Below, one piece after another: positions 23,319 through 33,300 of a stretch of DNA of 64,000 nucleotides (its first letter is position 1; every line of letters begins with the position of its first letter). Under the pieces are notes generated by a model that saw only the letters and a list, made by a program, of their open reading frames with translations, did no database searches and was not told the origin of the DNA. The DNA is taken from positions 1,612,001 to 1,676,000 of the forward strand of contig JACSVZ010000041.1 of the NCBI GenBank assembly GCA_014706295.1. Direction: 5' to 3'. This stretch comes from Lycocorax pyrrhopterus obiensis. Its lineage: Eukaryota; Chordata; Aves; Passeriformes; Paradisaeidae. The translations under genes were made by a program, and so were the position numbers.

Positions 23319-26300
23319 GTGAGTGGGGCTGGGGGCTGTCACATGCCGGGGAATTCGGGGGGCTGCGCCCCTCCATCCCTTTGCCCCTCCACCTGCGCTG
23401 CCCCCGCGCCAGCCCCTCCCTGTGCCGCAGGTGCCCGTCATCCGCCACCGCGGCTCCAACACCCTCAACTTCCACTTCCACGACCCGGAGAGCCGCGGCA
23501 CGGCTGAGAACAGCCAGGGAGCTCCCAAGAGCTCAGGTACGGCCCTGAGCATCCCTGGGGACACCCCTGGGGGCTCCCCCGAGCGATGCTTCCCCGAGCG
23601 ATGCTCACCTGAGTGATGCTCACCTTGTCCCCAGTGAATGAGTGGTACCAGACCTGGCCGGCCAAGGAGGCGAAAGCCCCCAGCACCCCAGAGCCCGCCC
23701 ACCCCACGCCCAGCCCCAGGGCTGCCCCCACTTGCCCACGGCCACCGGGCTGGTCGGCCACCTGGACCAAGGACAGCAAGCGGCGGGAGAGGCGCTGGGT
23801 GAAGTACGACGGCATCGGGCCCGTGGACGAGACGGGGATGCCCCTCGCCTCGCGCTCGGTGAGTGGGGGCGCAGGGCGGGGGTGTCACCCCCCTGTCACC
23901 CCCTCACCACCCCAACGTGTCCCCCCAGAGCGTGGACAGCCCCCGGGACTGGTACCGCAGCATGTTCCGGCAGATCCACCGCAAGCTGCCAGGTGAGCCC
24001 GGGTGTGCGGGTGCGGCACAGAGCGGGCACAGCTCGGCGCCCCCTCACCCCCTCCACCCTCAGAGCCCGACTGGGACACCCATTCCTGCCCCACCACGGC
24101 GCCTCCATCGCCCCCCAAACCGCGGCGGAGGGGGTCGGCCCCAGCTGAGCCCCCCGGAATGCCCAACGGGATGGACTGGTGAGTGTGGCACAGGGACGTG
24201 GGTGCCCACGGGGTGGGGCCTGCGGTGGCTGAACCTCTCCCGCCCCCCACAGGACCCGCTGGGGTGACACCGGTGCCACCGCCGAGCCTGGCAGCATTTT
24301 TGACTACGAACCAGGGAAGTTCTCTCCGCGGGAGCAGGTAGGCAGGTGCTGGCACAGGGGGAGGGCAGTGGGCACCGCAGTGGGCACACGCCTGACCGGC
24401 CCCTTGCCCTTTCCAGACGCCGGCAGCAGCGTGGCCGAAGCGGGCTCAGTCCATCGAGGTGAGGTGGTGGTGGCGGGTGCGCGGCTGGGGGTGGCAGTGG
24501 GGTCCCAGTGCCCGCGGGCAGTGCCAGCCTGGCCGGCCACAGCCCCGTCCTGCCCGTGCAGGTGCTGCTGGAGCAGGAGCTGGAGCAGCTCAGCGAGGAG
24601 CTGGACAAGGACATGAGGGACATGGAGACGCGCCGGACCCCCCGCCAGGTACCCCGGGCCCCTCCTGCTGCCCCTGGGACCCCGCAGGGCACCCAGCTGT
24701 GGGCACATCCAGCTGTGGGCACATCCAGCTGTGGGCTCAGCCTTTGTGCAAGGCTTGGACATGCACGTGGTGGGATGCACAGCTGGGTGCATGCGCGCAC
24801 ATCTGGATTAATGCCCGGATGGATGCACATCTGGGGGCATGCACGGCTGGATCCCTGCACATCTGAATCCCTGCACATCCAGAGGAGTGGGTATCTCGCT
24901 GCATGCACATCTGGATGCGGGCACAGCTCGGTGCCTGCCTGTCTGGCTCCGCGCACATCTGGACCCACGCGCGGCTGCTCAGCGGCCTGGAGCCGTGGCC
25001 GTGGCTGTGGGGCTCTAGGACCCAGCCCGTCCATCCGTCCGTCCGTCCGGCGCTTTATTGGCGCAGCCGAGCTGGACTCCTTCGCTTCCCGCCGAGACTC
25101 GGCCTCCTGGATGATTAATTTTTCTCTCCCACCCCCTCCCGCTCCTCCCGGCAGAGCCCGGCGGCTGCTCCCACCGCTCGCTCCCCTGCTCCGGCCTCCC
25201 CGGCTGCTCGGTGAGTTCAGCGGCTGCTCCCGCCCCCCGCACCCCCAAATCCCCCTGCCCAGACCCCACTCGAGGCGAGGGACAGGACCCCGCTCTGGCG
25301 GTGGCGGGCGGGTTGTCCCTCCGGCGTCCCGCGGGGTGGGAGTCTCCGGGCATCCCCCGCGGGATCCCCACGGACCCCCCCGCGGCACCGCTGGCCCCCT
25401 CGTCCCCCCACACCCCGGCACGGGTGGGACCCGGCGCCGGGCCGGCTGCCCGGTGGGTGGGACGGGGCCGGAGCGGGGCTGACCCTTTCCCCCGTCCCTG
25501 GAGCAGGGACGCCGTGTCCCGGGGCTTGGCTCCGTCCCAGGGGAGGTGACGGCGCTCGGATTCCCACCGCTGTGTCCCCGCGTCCCCACGGGCACAGGGA
25601 GGGGACAGTTGTGCCGGCGGCTGCCGGAGCACCCCGGGATGGGGTGGGCACCCCGGGATGGGGTGGGCACCCCGGGGTGTCCCCACAGACCCCTCTGTGC
25701 CCCGGCAGCGGGAGGAAAACAAACAAACAAGCGCCACCTCTTGTAGGACCTACCGGAACCCCCAGGGGCGCACAGCGGGGATGGCTCCCCCCCTCCCCAA
25801 CCCCTCCTCCGGCTTGGGGGGGGCATTTGGGCTCGCGAAGTGCCCCCCGGAGCGGGGTTATCCATTAGCCAGGCCGCCCTCCCCGGCGCTCGCCTGCTCC
25901 GGGCTTCCTGCTCGGCGGCAGCGGGGCCGCGCTGCCGGAAAACTTTGGACCTGTCCCGCTTGGCTGCAGCTGGGATGAGGCCCCGGAGGGGTGCAGAGAG
26001 GAGACCCCGGGGTCCTGGTTCTGGGGGTCCCCAGCATCCTGGTTCATGGAATTCGGGGATCCTGCTCCTGGGGGTCCCCGATACCCTGGTGTGTGGGACC
26101 CAGGGTCCTGCCCCCCGAGGGCAGCAGGCTCGGAGCAGGGAGGGCTCGTGGCAGCAGGGCTGGACACGAGGCTCAGCCCTGCCCTGAGCCGCTGTCACCC
26201 CACAGGAGCCCCCTGTCACCCCCCCGGCTGTGGAGCCCCCCTGTCACCCACCGCTTGCCTGCCACCCCCAGCATGGAGCGGGGTGGGCTGGGGCTGGCCA

Positions 26301-28127
26301 GCGACCGGAGCTACACAGCCCCCGGCAGAGGTGAGACCCCCGAGCCTCCCTGAGCCGCCCGAGCCCCCCAAGCCCTGCCATGGGGCACCCCAAGCACCTC
26401 GGCTGGTGACACCCGGCTCTCTGCAGACACCCTCAGGCCAGGGACCCTCCCCAGCTTGTCCGACCTGGGGGACCCCGTGGAGGCCGTCAAGAGGGAGGAG
26501 AAGAAGGTGAGGCTGGGGTGGTCCCATCCCATGCGGGATTTGGGATGGCTGGGACTGGGGGGTGTCCCTGTAACCCCTCCTCTCTCTCCCCAGATGAAAG
26601 CTGCTCGCCTCAAGTTCGACTTCCAAGCTGAGTCTCCCAAGTAAGCGCCAGAGCTGCCGGGGGTCACTCCTGGGGGTCCCGCTGTGCCCCCCGGGTGATG
26701 GCTGGGGACAGGGGGATGGGCTGGGGGTGGCTCTGTGCCCCCGGACAGGCGTGACAGTGTCCCTTACAGGGAGCTGACGCTGCAGAAGGGGGACATCGTC
26801 TACATCCACAAGGAGGTGGACAGGAACTGGCTGGAGGGGGAGCACCACGGCCGCGTGGGCATCTTCCCCTCCAACTACGTGGAGGTGAGCGCGGGGCATG
26901 AGGGGCCAGCGGGGCCGGGGGGTCCTGGCGCTGCCCCTCACCCGCGTGTCCCACCCAGATCCTGCCCCCCACGGAGGTGCCCAAGCCCATCAAGGCTCCC
27001 ACGCTCCAGGTGCTGGAATACGGCGAGGCGCTGGCGCTCTACAACTTCCGAGGGGATCTGCACGTGGAGCTCTCCTTTCGCAAGGTACCTCCGCTCCGTT
27101 CCACGCCGCTCCGTGCTGTGCCATTCCGGGCCGTTCCGGGCTTCTCCGTGCTGACCCGCCCTCTGCTCCCGCGGCAGGGCGAGCGGATCTGCCTGGTGCG
27201 GCGAGTGAACGAGAACTGGTACGAGGGGCGGATCTCGGGCACCAGCCGCCAGGGCATCTTCCCCGCCACCTACGTCCAGGTGCTGAAGGAGCCGCGGGTC
27301 AAAGCCACCGCCGAGGACATCCCCTCCTCTCCCGCCCCCGCCAGCCCCCGCCCCCGCCGCCGGATCCCCGTCCCTGCAGCGCTCGCCCGGTCCCCGGATC
27401 CCCCAGGTTCCCACTGGCTCCCCCGGGGAAGCGAAGCGGGGTCCCGAGCTGACGGGCGGGCGCCCGTCCTCTCCGCGCCACCTCGGCGCCACCTTCCCCC
27501 CCTCCCCAAAGCTGCCCCACGCTGGCACCCCCAGCCCCTTGGTGGCCTCTGCCAGCCCCCCACACCCTGCGGCCGCCCACCCGCAGGAGCCCCGGCGTCC
27601 CGCCTGGACCCCCGAGCAGGTGAGTGCCCCCCGCCCTGGCATCGTGCCCCGGCACCGCTGGGGCTGTGGGTGCTGCCCTGAACCCACCCTGTCCCCCCAC
27701 AGCGCGCCACCCCGGGGGCACCCACCGGTGCCCGCCCCGAGCCCGCCCCGTCCTACAACGGCTCCGAGATCCGGTGGACTCCGTAAGTAGGGCCAGGAGC
27801 GTCCCCAGGGCGCGGTGTCCCCACGAGGGACCCGTGGCGGGGGTGGGCTCTGCCCACGCTGTGTCTCGCAGGTACCGGGCGCTCTACCAGTACCGGCCCC
27901 AAAACGCCGACGAGCTGGAGCTGCTGGAAGGGGACCGGGTGGACGTCATGCAACAGTGCGACGACGGCTGGTTCGTGGGTGCGTGGCCACCGCGGTGGGG
28001 ACAGGGCTGAGGACAAGGTGCCACCCTCACCCCTCGCCGACCTCTCCGCATCTTTATCCCCACAGGAGTGTCCAGGAGGACGCAGAAATTCGGCACTTTC
28101 CCCGGGAATTACGTGGCTCCGGTGTGA
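23169..28127 (+). CDS. SORBS3: Vinexin (sorbin and SH3 domain-containing 3)
   Basis: Vinexin is a focal-adhesion and cell-junction adaptor that binds vinculin and signalling proteins. The coding region runs from ATG 23211 to TGA 28125-28127 in 18 exons: 23169-23318, 23431-23536, 23635-23858, 23929-23992, 24064-24178, 24253-24337, 24417-24458, 24562-24648, 25155-25210, 26272-26330, 26427-26506, 26594-26640, 26770-26884, 26959-27084, 27178-27619, 27703-27782, 27872-27978, 28066-28127. Domains are SoHo (about 37-167), SH3-1 (about 346-396), SH3-2 (about 420-478), a Pro-rich linker, and SH3-3 at the C-terminus. Coding bases total 2005, one more than a multiple of three. The excess sits in exon 27178-27619, whose first part and last part read in different frames. 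Expected length is about 667 residues, close to human vinexin alpha. Confidence 0.96.
23431..24178 (+). CDS. SORBS3: SORBS3 exons encoding the SoHo domain
   Basis: Four exons (23431-23536, 23635-23858, 23929-23992, 24064-24178) are joined by introns of about 70-100 bp. Landmarks are [54 protein letters not shown] and [15 protein letters not shown], which match the sorbin-homology domain of vinexin. This domain is known to bind flotillin in the family. Confidence 0.95.
24253..24648 (+). CDS. SORBS3: SORBS3 linker exons with SIFDYEPGK motif
   Basis: Three exons (24253-24337, 24417-24458, 24562-24648) encode [34 protein letters not shown] and [29 protein letters not shown] is shared with the sorbin family linkers. 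The acidic [16 protein letters not shown] segment aligns with LLERELAELSAELDKD of human vinexin. Confidence 0.93.
24660..24990 (+). repeat. Short degenerate repeats in SORBS3 intron
   Basis: Phrases such as CATCCAGCTGTGGGCA (twice in tandem near 24706-24740) and TGCACATCTGGAT recur through the intron. They are weakly conserved and appear to be a decayed minisatellite. Confidence 0.6.
25155..25210 (+). CDS. SORBS3: SORBS3 Pro/Ala-rich linker exon
   Basis: It encodes [18 protein letters not shown] with two bases of an Arg codon, ending before GTGAGT. It resembles the SSPAPRRAPEQRPPAG region of human vinexin in composition and place only. Phase fits both neighbours (0 in, 2 out). Confidence 0.8.
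26272..26506 (+). CDS. SORBS3: SORBS3 exons with the probable vinexin-beta start
   Basis: Exons 26272-26330 and 26427-26506 read [19 protein letters not shown] then [16 protein letters not shown] and REEKK. The ATG at 26273 lies at the place where human vinexin beta begins (MADGGSPFLGRRDF), so a shorter isoform of about 371 residues with only the SH3 domains could start here. The intron upstream (25211-26271) is CpG-rich and could hold its promoter. Confidence 0.85.
26594..26884 (+). CDS. SORBS3: SORBS3 first SH3 domain exons
   Basis: Exons 26594-26640 and 26770-26884 encode [15 protein letters not shown] and [20 protein letters not shown], then [23 protein letters not shown]-like (LKFDF), the acidic RT-loop, the NW and the FPSNYVE elements of SH3 folds are all present. 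Confidence 0.97.
26959..27084 (+). CDS. SORBS3: SORBS3 second SH3 domain, first exon
   Basis: It encodes [20 protein letters not shown] then [20 protein letters not shown] and RK. ALYNF is the start of the second SH3 fold. Phase 0 at both ends. Confidence 0.96.
27178..27619 (+). CDS. SORBS3: SORBS3 second SH3 end and Pro-rich linker, frame break
   Basis: The exon opens in frame with [20 protein letters not shown] and [14 protein letters not shown], the rest of the second SH3 domain. The donor at 27620 (CCCGAGCAG|GTGAGT) and the next exon require a frame shifted by +1. In that frame the 3' part reads [18 protein letters not shown] and [19 protein letters not shown], which looks like a vinexin linker. 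The original frame becomes Arg/Pro/Trp-rich nonsense. The change falls between about 27300 and 27480, in a C-rich run. A one-base sequence error is most likely; a true frameshift or an unusual small intron is possible. Confidence 0.85.
27703..28127 (+). CDS. SORBS3: SORBS3 third SH3 domain exons and stop
   Basis: Exons 27703-27782, 27872-27978 and 28066-28127 encode [47 protein letters not shown] and [19 protein letters not shown] before TGA. The C-terminal SH3 domain is nearly identical to that of mammalian vinexin. Confidence 0.97.
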
Positions 28128-28463
28128 CCCGCAGTGCTGGGGACCCCGGTGGGAGGAGTGGGGCTGGGGGCTTCCCACTGTCCCGCCTCGGCCACCCCGT
28201 GTCCCCGCAGTGTCCCCTCGAGGGGATGAAGTGCCTCCAGCTCCCTCCCGCCCCTATGGGGCTGCCTCTAACAGGGACAAATCCCCGCGGCGCGGGGGGT
28301 CTTCGCCACCCCAGTGCCTTAACCCGCCCCCTCCTCACCGCTGCCCGCTGCCCACCGCCCCGGGGGTCGCCCCGGGGTTCTGGCCGGTGCCGGGCCTGAC
28401 CATGACGGCCGTGACCCGGGGTGTGGGTCCGTGTCCGGGAGTCGCCTTCGCTTCTTTTCCATC

Positions 28464-28469
28464 ATTAAA
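28464..28469 (+). terminator. SORBS3: SORBS3 poly(A) signal ATTAAA
   Basis: ATTAAA lies 337 bp after the SORBS3 stop, followed by T/G-containing sequence. The CpG-rich 5' end of PDLIM2 starts within about 100-200 bp, so the two genes are nearly abutting. Confidence 0.75.
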
Positions 28470-28539
28470 GCTCAGCTCAGCCCGACTCCGAGAGTGCCGG
28501 GATCGGGGAGGAGCCGGTCCCGGGACACGTCCCACCGGG

Positions 28540-28800
28540 AGCCGTGGGGCGGGAGCGGGGGGAGGACGCTGCGTGGGGCCGCGGGGATCCCCCCACGCCC
28601 ACGGGCGGGCCCGGTCGCTGCCGGGGCGGGCCCAGCCGCCGCCGTGCGCCCCGTCTGGGGGGAGCCGTGCCCGCAGCCCGGCCCGGCCCGGCTCCTCCCG
28701 AGGAGGCGGTGCCGTCCCGGGGCGGCGCTCGGCTCCGCAGCCCCGCGGGGCCGCCCGGCTCGGCCGCCCCGGTGAGTGCGCGGGGGTGCGGGGGGCACGG
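28540..28800 (+). promoter_or_regulatory. PDLIM2: PDLIM2 CpG-island promoter and first exon donor
   Basis: A dense CpG block has GC boxes (GGGGCGGG near 28545 and CGGGGCGGGC near 28621) and ends in a non-coding exon donor CCCCG|GTGAGT at 28771/28772. No TATA box was found. The coding start comes 1.5 kb later, so this would be a 5' UTR exon. Confidence 0.6.
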
Positions 28801-29107
28801 GGGACTGGGGGGTGCGGGGGGCGCGAGGGGTCGGGGGACGGCGGCTGCGGCTGTCGGGAGTGTCCGTCCGTCGGGAGTCCCGGTGCCCGTGGGTGGGGAG
28901 GGGTGTGCGGGCAGCCTGTCCCGCCGCTGTGTCCCCACGTCCCCGGATCTCCAGATCCCCGCGGGTGCCAAGTCCCCATGTCCCCGCGCCTCCTGGCATC
29001 GCCCGTCCCCTCCGCTCGCCCCGCGGGTGCCAGGCGGCACCGCCAGTCGCCGCGGGCACAAAGACATCGCTGTGCGGCGGGGACAGAGCCGGGAGGGAGC
29101 CGGGACA

Positions 29108-29325
29108 CAGGTGGGGTGCGGGGGGCCGAGGAGGGGAGCAGGGGATGGAGAAGGGGAGCACGGACAGAGCTGGGGACAGGGATGGAGAAGGGGTGCAGGA
29201 CACAAAGGGGGGGTGCGGGGGCTGGAGAAGGGGTGCAGGGATGGAGGAGGGGTGCAGGAGATGGAGAAGGGGAGCACAGGACAGAGGTGGGGTGCAGGAT
29301 CTGGAGAAGGGGTGCAGGACTTGGG
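29108..29325 (+). repeat. GATGGAGAAGGGGTGCAG minisatellite in PDLIM2 intron
   Basis: About eight imperfect copies of a 22-30 bp unit based on GGAGAAGGGGTGCAGGA. The purine-rich strand is the sense strand of PDLIM2. The remaining first-intron sequence (to 30241) shows no recognised element. Confidence 0.8.
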
Positions 29326-30241
29326 GGGTCTGGGGTTGGTGCCCAGCCGGGTGTGGGGGTCCCCGGGCTGGTAGCCCTCGCTGCCCGGGGATGCTTGAGA
29401 GGGGCTGGGCATGGGGAGGGGGTTTGGGGTTTGGGGTTTCCTCCCGGCGCTGGAAGCCCAGCCCAGGAAATTCTTCCGGGCAGCCTCTCAAGCCCCTCTT
29501 TGTGCGCTTGGGATTTTTAACATTCCCGGCGGCTGCGGACGGGGTGCCCGGTGCCGGACGGGGTGCCCGGTTCCAGATGGGCTGCACGGCTGTCCCGGGC
29601 TGCGGCGGGATGGGTGGGATGGGATCTGGAGTGGGTTTAGGGGATGGGCCTGCCCATTCCCACCCATCCCATCGGAGCCAAGGGCTGTGCCGCTCGCTGG
29701 GGTGCCGTGGGGACCCTGTGCCACCCCCGGGGGATCCTCAGCGTCCTTCACCAGTGCGGATTTGCTGTGGGATCAAGGACTGGGGCTGCTGGTCCTTGCT
29801 GGGTGTCAGACCCTGCTGTGGCGAGCAGCAGGATCCGTCCCTCGCTGCCACATCCTCCCCTCCAAACCCCACGGGCTCGGCTCTGCCAGGCCACAGCGCT
29901 GGCCTTGCTGCCAAGGCGTCACCGATTTCCTGCCTTGCTCCGGCTCCTGGGAACGACCTTGGCTGTTTCAGCTGCACCACGGGGTGCCTGGGACCCCCTG
30001 GCCCCGGCGGAGGAAGCCGCCAGCCTCGGGGCACAAGAGGAAGCGGCGGTGGCTGCTGACACCCTGCGAGGACCTGGGTCCCCTCCCCGGAAGGAAAGCG
30101 CTGCCGGCGCTGGGGACCCTCAGGGTGCAGCGGGGACAGGGAGGCCCTCGTTGGGTGGTCTGTGGGTAGGAGGAGGGGGATCCCCTCTGCCTCATTCCCT
30201 CCGTGCCTGGGATCGCTGACACCTCACCGCTGCCCACCCAG

Positions 30242-30347
30242 AGCCGCCGCTGCCATGCCCGTGACAGTGACACTGCCCGGCCCGGCCCCGTGGGGCTTCC
30301 GCATCTCCGGGGGAAGAGATTTCGGGAAGCCCATCACCGTCTCCAAG
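30242..30347 (+). CDS. PDLIM2: PDLIM2 start exon, PDZ domain part 1
   Basis: After 13 bases of UTR, GCCATGCCC sets the start at 30255. MPVTVTLPGPAPWGFRISGG contains the PWGFR carboxylate-binding loop typical of PDLIM PDZ domains. It ends in phase 0 at GTAGGA. Confidence 0.95.
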
Positions 30348-33300
30348 GTAGGAACCCCCCACGTGTCCCCCGGCCGGGGAAGGCCGCCGGGGCGCCGGGC
30401 GGGCCGGGCTGCTCCGGGGAGCGGATCCTGTTTGCTGTCCTTGAGGGATCCTGCTCCGTGGGAACGGCCCACGGCTGGCGACGGCGGCGGGGGGGGCTCC
30501 TGTGGCCCCCGGGCTGGGCAGGGCTGTGCCAAATTTCCGGGTGTTGTTTCCGAGGCCGCGGTGCCCTCCCGGCAGAGGGGCTGGCACTGTTCTGCCAGGG
30601 CCGTGGGGATCGCGGCAGGTGGGAGCATCCCAGCAGGGTGGGGTGGGGGGCTGAGGGCTGCACGGGGGATGCTGCACTGCCCGGGGGGGTCACCGGGGAT
30701 GTCCCGTGTCCCCTTCTCCATGGAGGTGACGGAGCACGGGAAGGCGGCCGCTGGTGACCTCCGGCCGGGGGATGTCATTGTCGCCATCAACGGGGAGAGC
30801 GCGGCCGAGATGCTCAACGTGGAGGCGCAGAACAAGATCAAGCAGAGCCTCGGGCAGCTCCGGCTGGAGGTGGAGAGGTGGGTGGGTGCTGGGGGGCAGC
30901 CCGGACACCCGGCCCTGGGTGCCAGCGGTGTCTGCGCCAGGGTTGGGGTCCCCAGCCACATGTGTGTCACTTGTTCCCCCCACGGTGGCCCTTGGGGCTG
31001 TGCCATCCCCGCGGGAGCCCGTCCCGGCTCTCTAATTAAGGAGTCGGGTGCTAACGAGGCCAAGCAGCGCTGGCAGCCGTTACCTGGCCGACTGGTCCCA
31101 GTTGGAGACCCAACTGCTCCCACTGGGGCTGCAGGGGAATGGTCACACCGTGCCGTGCCTGGGGGCTTTGTGCTGCTGCGGCAGATCCCCAACCCCGCTG
31201 CTCTCCCTCGTGCCCAGGTCCCCGGTGCCACCTCCCAGCCACACCAACGGGGACACCTCACCGGAGAGGTTGGCCACACGCCTCCAGGTGAGCCCTGGGC
31301 AGCCCCTGCACGCTCCGGCCCCCCACCCAGGGCTGGTGGCAGCTGCTGGAGTCACCCTGCCCTCCCCAGGACACGCTGCGGATGCGGAATGAGAGCCAGG
31401 GTGCCCTGAGAACTCCTGACCCCAGCCTGGCATCCCTCGCCCACCCACCTGGCAGTGCCAGGTAAGGCTGCGCCCGGCTGTGTGTGGCGCTGGGGGGTGG
31501 GCAGGGGGCTGGGGAAGGTCAGGGACCCCCCTGATGTCTCTGTTCTCTCCCCAGCTCGGAACCCCTGGAGCAGGAGTTCACCTGTCCCGGCCTCTGCCAG
31601 GTGAGCAGGGAGCTGGGGGCCTGCAGGGGGCCAGGCAGAGATGCTGGGGGGGCTTCTGTGCACTGAAACCTTTTGAACCCCCAAACCATCCCCCTCTGAA
31701 CCCCAAAATCATCCCCATTTTAAGCCCCAAACCGCCCCACTTTGAACCACCAAACCATTCCCCTTTGCAAGGCCAAACCATCCCCCTTGACCCCCAAACC
31801 GCCTCATTTTAAGTTCCCAAACCACTCCCTCTGCACCCCCACGGCCACGTCAGCCCTGCTGTCCCTCAGGGTCCCCTCAGGTCTGCGGCGGGTGCCGCCG
31901 GTGTCCCCTCCCCGCCGCGCTGGCAGCGCCCCCGGCCCCGCGGGCACCGCCGCACCTGCCCAGGGATGTTTTGCTGCTCTTGGCAGCGGCGCCAGCCTGG
32001 GGAGGCCAAACCAGTTTGGGGAGGCCCGGCCCCGCTCCCGCCAGCCCGGGGCATTGGGGTGTTGGCCGGGCAGGGACCCACGGCCCGGCACACCCCCGGC
32101 ACTGCCGCCGGCCCCCGCCGCGGTGGGACACCCCGGGAGTGGGATCGGGATGCGCCGGGAGTGGGATGGAGATGCCCGGGGCCTGGATGCCTCCTCCACC
32201 CCCCAGCTCAGTCCCAGGATGCCCGCGGCCGCCCCGTCCCTCCCTGCGGGCAGCCGCTGGCTCCGGCCTTGGCGTCTCCGTCCTCTCCTCCCTCCCTGCT
32301 TTCTCTTTTTCTTGTTTTTCAAGCCCAAATTGGGAAGCGCCGCGGCCCCGAGCGCGGCCCTTTCCAGCTGCCTTTGGCCGCAGCCCCGGCCGCCCCTTGG
32401 CTCCTCCGGCCGCCCGCTCCCTCCTTCCTCCCCAGCTCCTTGTTTGCTTTGGTGCCGGCTCCGAAGGGTCCCTCCCTGCCCCGGAGGGTCCCTCCCTGTC
32501 CCAGACGGTCCCTCCCTGTCCCAGAGGGTCCCTCCCTGCCCCGGAGGGTCCCTCCCAGCTCGGACACTCCAGCCCCAGGGCAGGGGACATGAGGATGCCG
32601 TGCCCGACGCCCCCCACCCAAACCCCTGTGCCCAAGGGGGTGGTGAGGGGATGGCTGCCCTTGGATCCCACTCTTCCTCGGATTCCACTCTTCCCTGGAT
32701 CCCACTCTTCCTCGGATCCCGCTCTTCCTCCATCCCAGGGCGGGCTGGCGCTGGATGCCGGCAGGGATGAGGCCAAGGCCCAGCTCCTCCCGTGCCTAAT
32801 TTTAGCTCATCCCTCGTGACCCCACGGAGCCTCAGCGCTGCCCCTCTCCCTCTCCGTGGGTCCAGGCAGGGGGTCCCTGTGCCCACCCCGGGGTCCCGCT
32901 GGGGTTCATCCCCATCTGCGTGGCAGCTGCTCCCGGGAACATCGGCTTCCACTTATCCAGGGTTCCGCTTCCCGGCCTCGCCGGGGCCGCTAAGCAGGAG
33001 CAGATGGTGGGGAGGGGGCGGGCGCAGGCGCGGGGTTATGGGGTGGGGGTGCTGCCCTGGCCCCCCTTGGGGGGGTCCCACTGACCCCAGCCCAGGGTGG
33101 GAAGGAGAAGCAGCTGCCCCATGGAGCATCCCTGTATCCCTCTGGGGATCTGGGCTTGGGAAACACCCCTGGGCCTGGTCCGGGTGTCTTTGGGGTGCCT
33201 GGGGGGAGAGGGAGGGTCTGTGGGCACCCTCAGGCCGTTCTGGGGGGCTGCTGCAGCCCCCCACCCCAGCCCGGCTCCCCCTGGACATCCATCACTTCTC

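Noticed and set aside
21444..23888. 814-codon open frame on the minus strand, antisense to the SORBS3 5' region
   Set aside because: The sequence is CpG-dense and poor in stop codons on both strands. The translation is low complexity (Pro, Gly, Arg, Ala), has no domain, and crosses a SORBS3 exon and a duplicated block.
24060..26219. 719-codon minus-strand open frame over SORBS3 exons
   Set aside because: It is the antisense shadow of GC-rich coding exons and introns, with Pro/Arg/Gly-rich low-complexity sequence and no family similarity.
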